A model generated the notes under the pieces. It searched no databases. It saw nothing but the letters and a program-made list of their open reading frames with translations, and was not told the DNA's origin. 18,225 nucleotides of DNA from Flavobacteriaceae bacterium (GTDB lineage Bacteria; Bacteroidota; Bacteroidia; Flavobacteriales; Flavobacteriaceae). Location of the stretch: contig WGDF01000095.1 of assembly GCA_015493405.1 (NCBI GenBank), forward strand, positions 1-18,225, in the 5' to 3' direction. This document shows, in pieces, positions 8,356 to 14,554 of this stretch (positions are counted from its first letter, which is position 1; each line of letters starts with the position of its first letter). The position numbers and the translations under genes were made by a program.

Positions 8356-8392
8356 AATCTTTTCAATATTTTATACATTATATAATATATCA

Positions 8393-10813
8393 ATGGAAAA
8401 CAAAGCCTTGGATATGGCTTGGAATTTTGTAGAAGAAACCAAACGTCATATTTTTTTAACCGGAAAAGCCGGCACCGGCAAAACTACATTTTTGCAGCAT
8501 CTGAAAAAAGACAGCAAAAAACGTCTGGCGATTGTTGCCCCTACCGGAGTGGCTGCCATCAATGCCCGTGGTGTAACCATACATTCATTTTTTCAGGTTC
8601 CCTTCGGCCCCCTGATTCCGGGCGAAACGCAAAACCAAATCAAAAGAGATTTCAAACACAAGTTTAGTCGAAAAAAAATAGACATCATCAAGTCTTTGGA
8701 TTTACTGATTATAGATGAAATCAGTATGGTTCGGGCCGATTTGCTGGATGCCATAGATTATACCTTGCGGAAATATAAAAACCGGCATCAGGTTTTCGGT
8801 GGCATTCAAGTTGTGATGATAGGCGATTTGCAACAATTGGCGCCGGTGGTCAAACCGCAAGAATGGCAATTGCTCAAAAATCACTATGAAACACCCTATT
8901 TTTTTAGCAGTAAAGCTTTTAAAGCAGCCCAAGCCATTAGTATTGAATTAAAAAAAATCTACCGGCAAGAAGATGAAAAATTCATCAAAATCTTAAATGA
9001 AATTCGAAATGACGAATTGAGTCCCACCGGAGCTGCATTGCTGAATCAACGTTACATTCCCGATTTTGAACCGCCCGAAAATGAAGATTATATCCTATTG
9101 ACCACTCATAATTATAAAGCTGACAAAATCAATCAAAAGAAACTGGATGCCCTTAGTGAAAAGACGTATTATTTTCATGCCTATATCGAAGGGCGTTTCC
9201 CCGAAAATGCCTATCCGAATGACAAGAAATTAGCCTTAAAAAAAGGCGCTCAGGTCATGTTTATCAAAAACGATAGTAATTTTGAAAAACGATACTATAA
9301 TGGTAAAATAGGCCGTGTCACTTTTATTGACGACAAAAGCATCTTCGTCAAATGTCCCGAAGATGAAACTGAAATTGAAGTCAATCGGGAGACCTGGGAA
9401 AATATTACCTATGATATTAACCCCGAAACTAAGAAAATTGAAGAAAAATCTCAAGGCAGCTTTGCTCAGATTCCGTTGCGTTTGTCATGGGCCATAACCA
9501 TACACAAAAGTCAAGGACTGACCTTTGACAGAGCCATTATTGATGCCGAAATGTCTTTTGCACATGGGCAAACTTATGTCGCTTTAAGCCGCTGCAAAAC
9601 TTTGGAAGGTCTGGTCCTAAAATCACCGATAGCTTCCCAAAGCATCATCAATGACAGTCGTGTAACCGGTTTTACAAATCAAATAGCCGAACATGAACCG
9701 GATCAAACTGTTTTGCTACAGTCCAAAAAACAGTTCTTTTTTGAAATTATAGCCGAATTATTCGATTTTTTACCCCTCCTCTATCCCGACAATCGTATGA
9801 TTGACATTTATTATAAAAACACGTCGAGTATTCAAGGGGACTTTATTGAAATTTTGAATAAACTCAAAGAAAATATACTTTCTTTAATGGCCATTCAAGA
9901 AAAATTTCAAAATCAAATAGCTAAAATGCTATCCCACACACTTGAACCTGAAAAGGATGCTAAAATTCAAGACAGGCTTCAAAAAGCAAAAGACTATTTT
10001 TTGCAAAAACTAAAAGAAGACTTACAAATACCATTCAACTCCATACATTTTGACATTGATAACAAACAAGTTGATAAAGATTTCACCAAATTTTATGAAG
10101 AATTGGATCGGAAGTTAAATCAAAAAATAACCATCTTAAATCAGCTATCCGAACCATTTAAGGTTTCCGATTATCTAGCAGTCAAAGCCACAGCCATTTT
10201 GAATGAATCCAAACCAATTAAAAAAAGCAAAATAAAAATCCTTGAAATAGATCATCCGGATTTGTTGGACAGTCTAAAAAATTTAAGAAGCGAACTGGCC
10301 TTTCAAGAAGGCATTCCCAATTTTCAAGTGTTTACACAAGAAACGCTCTATGCTTTATGCGAAGAATTACCCGTAACCCAAGCACAACTCAAAAAAATAA
10401 ATGGTATCGGTAAAGTCCGTTTAAATAAATATGGAGCAGAAATCTTAGAGCTCATCAAAGCTTATTGTATAGCCGAAAATATAGCCCTCAAAGAAGACCG
10501 ACCGGTTAAAAAACCCCCGAAGAGCAATACCAAACTAATCTCCTTAGAATTATTCCAATCCGGAAAATCCATAGAAGCTATCGCTCAAGAACGCCAACTC
10601 ACAACACAAACCATACTCAATCATTTAGCCCACTACTTGCCAACAAAAGAACTTGAAATAACAGACTTAATTACACAAGAACGTTTTGATGAAATAAAAC
10701 AACTCATTGAGCATAACACCTTTGAATCACTTTCGGAATTGAAAAAAATTGCCGGTGATTCATATGATTGGGGGGAATTACGCCTGATATTAAATTATTT
10801 GAATAAAACTTAA
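8393..10813 (+). CDS. Pif1-like SF1B helicase with HRDC and helix-turn-helix domains
   Basis: This 806-aa protein begins with a full Pif1/RecD2-like helicase: Walker A GKAGTGKTT (24-32), motif Ia APTGVAAINARG, Walker B DEISM (108-112), motif III GDLQQLAPV (144-152), then ITIHKSQGLTF (368-378) and YVALSRCKTLEGL (395-407). These predict 5'-to-3' ATP-driven unwinding. The stretch of about 440-610 is helical and charged, without a motif I recognise. Residues about 625-695 look like an HRDC domain (FQVFTQETLYALCEELPVT, then INGIGKVRLNKYG), and about 712-800 resembles the helix-turn-helix at the C-terminus of some RecQ helicases (GKSIEAIAQERQLTTQTIL). HRDC and HTH are RecQ-type accessory modules here attached to a Pif1 engine, suggesting work on branched DNA, G-quadruplexes or stalled forks. 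It has its own promoter and appears monocistronic. Confidence 0.88.
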   Translation: MENKALDMAWNFVEETKRHIFLTGKAGTGKTTFLQHLKKDSKKRLAIVAPTGVAAINARGVTIHSFFQVPFGPLIPGETQNQIKRDFKHKFSRKKIDIIKSLDLLIIDEISMVRADLLDAIDYTLRKYKNRHQVFGGIQVVMIGDLQQLAPVVKPQEWQLLKNHYETPYFFSSKAFKAAQAISIELKKIYRQEDEKFIKILNEIRNDELSPTGAALLNQRYIPDFEPPENEDYILLTTHNYKADKINQKKLDALSEKTYYFHAYIEGRFPENAYPNDKKLALKKGAQVMFIKNDSNFEKRYYNGKIGRVTFIDDKSIFVKCPEDETEIEVNRETWENITYDINPETKKIEEKSQGSFAQIPLRLSWAITIHKSQGLTFDRAIIDAEMSFAHGQTYVALSRCKTLEGLVLKSPIASQSIINDSRVTGFTNQIAEHEPDQTVLLQSKKQFFFEIIAELFDFLPLLYPDNRMIDIYYKNTSSIQGDFIEILNKLKENILSLMAIQEKFQNQIAKMLSHTLEPEKDAKIQDRLQKAKDYFLQKLKEDLQIPFNSIHFDIDNKQVDKDFTKFYEELDRKLNQKITILNQLSEPFKVSDYLAVKATAILNESKPIKKSKIKILEIDHPDLLDSLKNLRSELAFQEGIPNFQVFTQETLYALCEELPVTQAQLKKINGIGKVRLNKYGAEILELIKAYCIAENIALKEDRPVKKPPKSNTKLISLELFQSGKSIEAIAQERQLTTQTILNHLAHYLPTKELEITDLITQERFDEIKQLIEHNTFESLSELKKIAGDSYDWGELRLILNYLNKT

Positions 10814-10829
10814 TATAATGAAACATTCG

Positions 10830-10896
10830 ATTTAGTAAAAAAAACTAAATATCTTAACAATACAGATTGTTATTTATTATGAAATTAATAATAAAT
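10830..10896 (+). repeat. Three consecutive small inverted repeats after the helicase gene
   Basis: Three perfect inverted repeats follow one another 17 bases after the helicase stop. The arms are ATTTAGT/ACTAAAT (10830-10836 and 10844-10850), TAACAAT/ATTGTTA (10855-10861 and 10866-10872, loop ACAG) and ATTTATTAT/ATAATAAAT (10872-10880 and 10888-10896). The stems are almost all A-T, so in RNA they would be weak, and only the middle one looks like a credible hairpin. They may help end or protect the helicase mRNA, but in DNA this AT-rich some such pairing is expected by chance. Confidence 0.35.
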
Positions 10897-10960
10897 AAGT
10901 GTTTTTTAAGTTAAATCAATTAAAATCAGATATAAATATTTTTATTTAAAAAAAAAATTA

Positions 10961-10968
10961 TACTTTTG
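10961..10968 (+). promoter_or_regulatory. Putative -7 element for the 106-aa gene
   Basis: TACTTTTG matches TAnnTTTG and lies 23 bases before the ATG at 10992. It follows an A-tract that could act as an UP-like element. No TTG is found at -33. Confidence 0.45.
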
Positions 10969-10991
10969 TTACAGCATATAAAAATGAAGTA

Positions 10992-11312
10992 ATGTCAAAA
11001 TTGAAGTATGATGTTTTGCTACCCAAAACAAAAGTCCAATTAGAAGGTTTGCTCTTACAATTATTTAAAGCCAAACCTAAGCATATTGTGATTAGAATTT
11101 TAGCTGATTATATTGATTCAGAAGACTTAAAAAATATATTAAATAAATACCAAGATAAAATAGAAAATTATAAAAAAAATAAGTCTTTAATCATTTTATC
11201 AGATAACTACGAAGCAATTCCTGACTTTATTTCGGTAGCACCAACAGAAGAAGAAGCTGTGGATATTATTGAATTTGAAGATATTGAAAGGGATTTGTTG
11301 ATGAATGAATAA
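10992..11312 (+). CDS. Small protein of the ribonuclease Z-associated family (STAS-like fold suspected)
   Basis: The 106-aa soluble protein has no signal peptide or membrane segment. Its second half, reading SDNYEAIPDFISVAPT then EEAVDIIEFEDIERDL, closely resembles the C-terminal signature I recall from short Flavobacteriia proteins encoded just upstream of ribonuclease Z, which end in a motif like ME-ERDLGF and are sometimes themselves mislabelled ribonuclease Z. The alternation of strands and helices fits a STAS or anti-sigma-antagonist-like fold, but that is inference. It has no metallo-beta-lactamase HxHxDH motif, so it is not a nuclease. Ribonuclease Z is not adjacent here; the gene stands alone between the helicase and the 218-aa basic protein, with a -7 element 23 bases before its ATG. 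The codon use is AT-rich like the neighbours. Confidence 0.6.
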   Translation: MSKLKYDVLLPKTKVQLEGLLLQLFKAKPKHIVIRILADYIDSEDLKNILNKYQDKIENYKKNKSLIILSDNYEAIPDFISVAPTEEEAVDIIEFEDIERDLLMNE

Positions 11313-11432
11313 TATTTTCAAGATTTTTGAGTTTTAATTAAAGTTAGAGTTTTTTCTCCAACACCAAATGAGCACATTATACACACATTATAAAACAAGC
11401 TAAACGAAAAAAGAAATGTAAAATGTAAATTT

Positions 11433-12089
11433 ATGGAAACAAAAAAAGTAAACAAACACCATCAAGCGCGACAACGATGGCTCGACTTATTGCAAGAAGC
11501 CATTGATGAAGGCGTTAAACTTCAAGTGAATCATCGGTTTAAATTTAAAGGTAAAAATTTGGGAACTTTTTTGGTTGAAGCTAAAAGAAGGGGCAAACCC
11601 GAACTACAAGCAAAAATCAAAGAAATGGGCTTAGATTTTAGAGACCATAGCAACAAACCCGAAGACTATTTGCAACGCTTTATAAAAGAGTTATGGAATA
11701 ATCCTAATCCCAATAAAGGCAATTATATCACCCGATTTAACACTTGCATTCTGCCCAAAAAAGACATCTTAAAAAAACAAACCAAACAGGAATTAGAAGT
11801 GGTTTGGAAACACAAGTTCGGTGAAGAAAGAGCTTGGCGTAAACGGGATGATGTTTTAACCCGCATATACAAATGGAAACAATTCCGATATAATCGTAAA
11901 TTGAACCCCGAAAAGAAATGGTTCCAACCCAAATCTAAAATGGGCGATTTGTATTTCTGGGTCTATGCGCGCAAACGCAAACCTTGGTTAATGAAAGCTA
12001 TGCTGGATCAGTTCGATACATATGAACTGGAAGAATTGAAAGATGAAGGTTTTGTGCAAGAATCTTGGCTTAAAAACAAAATAAAATAA
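11433..12089 (+). CDS. Unrecognised basic, tryptophan-rich 218-aa protein (possible helicase-associated-like repeats)
   Basis: I do not recognise this protein with confidence. It is strongly basic (many Lys and Arg throughout), has nine tryptophans (16, 88, 125, 135, 148, 163, 176, 185, 212), one cysteine, no signal peptide and no membrane segment, so a cytoplasmic nucleic-acid-binding role is plausible. Residues about 36-69 (FKFKGKNLGTFLVEAKRRG, then MGLDF) and about 164-208 (FQPKSKMGDLYFWVYARKRK, then EGF) look like two copies of one unit, with a looser third around 96-130. The pattern of a glycine before an aromatic helix, a basic AxxR segment and a final GF/GLDF resembles the helicase-associated (HA) repeat, though this is a by-eye likeness only. 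It ends at a strong terminator, and no clear promoter is visible in the 120-base gap before it, so it may be read through from the 106-aa gene. Confidence 0.7.
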   Translation: METKKVNKHHQARQRWLDLLQEAIDEGVKLQVNHRFKFKGKNLGTFLVEAKRRGKPELQAKIKEMGLDFRDHSNKPEDYLQRFIKELWNNPNPNKGNYITRFNTCILPKKDILKKQTKQELEVVWKHKFGEERAWRKRDDVLTRIYKWKQFRYNRKLNPEKKWFQPKSKMGDLYFWVYARKRKPWLMKAMLDQFDTYELEELKDEGFVQESWLKNKIK

Positions 12090-12110
12090 ACCTAATAAGT
12101 TTATAAATTT

Positions 12111-12144
12111 AAAAAATCCGTTCTCAAGATAGAACGGATTTTTT
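12111..12144 (+). terminator. Strong intrinsic terminator after the 218-aa gene
   Basis: A perfect 14-base stem AAAAAATCCGTTCT / AGAACGGATTTTTT with the 6-base loop CAAGAT ends in a T-run. It lies 22 bases after the stop codon and cleanly separates this gene from thiI. The A-run on the 5' side would let it work on both strands. Confidence 0.9.
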
Positions 12145-12157
12145 AATATATTTTTTG

Positions 12158-12165
12158 CATCTTTG
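12158..12165 (+). promoter_or_regulatory. Weak -7-like element before thiI
   Basis: CATCTTTG differs from TAnnTTTG at the first base only. It lies just after the terminator, 17 bases before an ATG (12183) that is followed two codons later by a stop, and 32 bases before the TTG start of thiI. No -33 TTG is seen at the right distance. Confidence 0.25.
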
Positions 12166-12197
12166 TAGCTTAATTTATTTCAATGACATAAAAAGTA

Positions 12198-13388
12198 TTG
12201 ATTATCAATTTTGAGGAAATTTATCTCAAAGGTAAAAATCAAAAAATATTTATCAAGCAATTGATACGCAATCTCAAAAGAAAGCTTATCGACTACCAAG
12301 ATTATTTAAGTTTTTCAAAATCCCACGGCGGTTCCTATTTTATAGAAATCATACAAGAAATTCCGGAAAATGTCTTACAAGAAATTATTTACAAAGTACG
12401 TAACACCCCGGGTATTACCGGTTTTTATGTAGCAGACACTAGTGGCATTTCTATGGCGGAAATTATTGAAGCAGCCGTATCACATGCCGAAAAACAAGCA
12501 CCTAACTATGATAGTTTTGCTGTTATTTCAAAACGCATCAATAAATCAGTCCCCTTTAATTCAATGGAAATAGGCAGACAAGTGGGGCATGCCATTCTTA
12601 AAAAATTAGATAAAAAGGTAGATTTAACCCGATCAGATTTCAAAATTTATATTAAGGTCAGAGGTAAATATACTATCATTTATTCGGAAATCATCTCCGG
12701 AATCGGCGGTTTACCGGTCGGAACATCCGGAAAAGCAATCGCTATGTTATCCGGCGGTATTGACTCTCCGGTCTCGACTTTTATGGCTATGAACAGAGGC
12801 CTGCATATCACAGCGGCTCATTTTCATTCTGTTCCTAAAACGTCTCCGCAATCCATTGAAAAAGTCAAAATGTTGGTGCAAAAATTAACAGATTATCAAG
12901 GCCAAATCAAGCTATATTTGATTCCGGTTTTAGAGATTCAGGAGGCTATTGCACAAAAAACAGATTCTAGGCTCCGTCTCATTTTGTTGCGTAGAATTAT
13001 GCTCAAAATCGGAGAAAGATTAGCTGCTGAAGAAAAAGCAAAAGCTTTAATTACCGGCGATTCTTTAGGACAAGTCGCTTCACAGACTTTAGAGAATATG
13101 GCTGCTACGGAAGATGCTACAGATATGTTAGTCCTTAGACCTTTGGTCGCATTGGACAAAAAATTTATCATTGAAAAAGCTAAAAACATAGGCACCTATG
13201 ATATTTCAATCTTGCCCCACGACGATGCTTGTGCCCTCTTCACACCGAAATCGCCTGAAACCAAAGCGCAACTCAAATATGTGCGAGAACAATGCGCTAA
13301 ATTAGATTTGGAAAAACTTATCGAACAAGCTTTAGAGCGTATGGAGTTACAATTAATCTCCGACCGAACACCCATAGAAAACATTTAA
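12198..13388 (+). CDS. thiI: tRNA 4-thiouridine synthase ThiI (THUMP plus PP-loop type)
   Basis: This roughly 396-aa protein begins (M)IINFEEIYLKGKN, matching the ThiI N-terminus (RYGEIALKGKN in others). A THUMP RNA-binding domain spans about 50-165, and the ATP-pyrophosphatase domain has the PP-loop SGGIDS (185-190). It activates U8 of tRNA by adenylation for sulfur insertion. There is no C-terminal rhodanese domain, as in most non-enterobacterial ThiI, so sulfur must come from a cysteine desulfurase partner. The usual DDCC near the end of the PP-loop domain reads DDAC (342-345). The start is odd: the frame has a stop at 12189, so the only usable start is TTG 12198. Reading back gives ATG-ACA-TAA-AAA-GTA-TTG, which would be a natural MT-KVLIINFEE N-terminus except for the TAA. 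It probably forms an operon with lysA, which starts 11 bases after its stop. Confidence 0.9.
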   Translation: MIINFEEIYLKGKNQKIFIKQLIRNLKRKLIDYQDYLSFSKSHGGSYFIEIIQEIPENVLQEIIYKVRNTPGITGFYVADTSGISMAEIIEAAVSHAEKQAPNYDSFAVISKRINKSVPFNSMEIGRQVGHAILKKLDKKVDLTRSDFKIYIKVRGKYTIIYSEIISGIGGLPVGTSGKAIAMLSGGIDSPVSTFMAMNRGLHITAAHFHSVPKTSPQSIEKVKMLVQKLTDYQGQIKLYLIPVLEIQEAIAQKTDSRLRLILLRRIMLKIGERLAAEEKAKALITGDSLGQVASQTLENMAATEDATDMLVLRPLVALDKKFIIEKAKNIGTYDISILPHDDACALFTPKSPETKAQLKYVREQCAKLDLEKLIEQALERMELQLISDRTPIENI

Positions 13389-13399
13389 AATTTGCAGTA

Positions 13400-14554
13400 A
13401 TGACAAATTGGTTGAAACATCAAAAATTATTATTAGACTTAGTGGCCCAAAACGGCACGCCCGTTTATGTCTATGACCAATCCATAGTTGAAACACAAAT
13501 CGGAAAACTGAAACAAGCTTTTAAAAAATTACCCTATGATATTCATTATGCTATGAAAGCCAATGAAAATCCGGCGATTTTAAAAATCATAAAAGAACAA
13601 CAATTGAGCGTTGATGCTGTTTCAATCAATGAAATAAAAAATGCTTTAAAAGTTGGTTTTCGCCCGGATCAAATCATCTATACCCCGAGCTGTCCCGATA
13701 CTCAAGACTTGAAATTTGCCTTCGACAATCACATACACACACATATCGGCGCTACGGAATATTTCGACTTTATATTGAAAAATTATCCGGAAAAAAAAAT
13801 CGGATTACGAATAAATCCCGGTAACAGCATTGGTGGAAATCAAAAAATAGCCACCGGACATGTCAATTCAAAATTCGGAATTCCCATAACTCAAATCGAT
13901 ATTATAAAAACTTATATAGCGCTAGGGCTAAAAATAGATTCATTGCATTTGCATACCGGATCAGATGTTAAGAATTGGCAAGATTTGGCCCGTTCCGTAG
14001 ATGCCATTTTCGATTTTGCCCGTCATTTTGACACGCTTAAATACATTGATTTGGGCAGTGGTTTTAAGGTTAAATACCATCAAGATGATGTCGAGATAGA
14101 TTTAAAATCTTATGCCGAATATATCCAACAAAAAATTGCCGGCTTTCCTCAACCAATTAAAATAAAATTTGAACCCGGCAAATATTTGGTCAGCAAAGCC
14201 GGAGTTCTGTTGGTCAAAGTCAATGTAGTCAAACAAGGTTTTGATAAAAAGTTTATAGGGGTTAATTCGGGTTTTCATCATTTGATCCGGCCCATGTATT
14301 ACGATGCTTATCATGACATCATCAACTTATCTCATCCAGATCCCGCTACTGAGAAATATGATATAGTAGGCGTTTTATGCGAAGAAGATACCTTTGCTCA
14401 TGACCGGCTGTTAGCACCGACTAAAAAGAATGATACTTTAATGATTAAAAACGGTGGTGCTTATGCCTATTCCATGAGTTCCGAATATAATTTAAGAGAC
14501 AAACCCAAAGAGTTTTTAATCCATCAAAACACGATTCAGGATATCACTTTATAA
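13400..14554 (+). CDS. lysA: Diaminopimelate decarboxylase
   Basis: This 384-aa fold-type III PLP enzyme converts meso-diaminopimelate to L-lysine, the last step of the pathway. The PLP-binding lysine is Lys53 in YAMKAN. Other family motifs are HLHTGSD (183-189), LGSGFKVKY (218-226, the glycine-rich phosphate site), EPGKYLV (258-264), CEEDTFAHDR (327-336, with the active-site Cys from the partner subunit) and GGAYAYSMSSEYN (352-364). The length is close to that of compact Bacteroidetes LysA proteins. Carboxynorspermidine decarboxylase is a related alternative, but the CEED and SMSSEYN segments favour LysA. It starts 11 bases after thiI, so the two are co-transcribed although functionally unrelated. 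Its last codons overlap the end of uvrA on the other strand by 6 bases. Confidence 0.93.
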   Translation: MTNWLKHQKLLLDLVAQNGTPVYVYDQSIVETQIGKLKQAFKKLPYDIHYAMKANENPAILKIIKEQQLSVDAVSINEIKNALKVGFRPDQIIYTPSCPDTQDLKFAFDNHIHTHIGATEYFDFILKNYPEKKIGLRINPGNSIGGNQKIATGHVNSKFGIPITQIDIIKTYIALGLKIDSLHLHTGSDVKNWQDLARSVDAIFDFARHFDTLKYIDLGSGFKVKYHQDDVEIDLKSYAEYIQQKIAGFPQPIKIKFEPGKYLVSKAGVLLVKVNVVKQGFDKKFIGVNSGFHHLIRPMYYDAYHDIINLSHPDPATEKYDIVGVLCEEDTFAHDRLLAPTKKNDTLMIKNGGAYAYSMSSEYNLRDKPKEFLIHQNTIQDITL

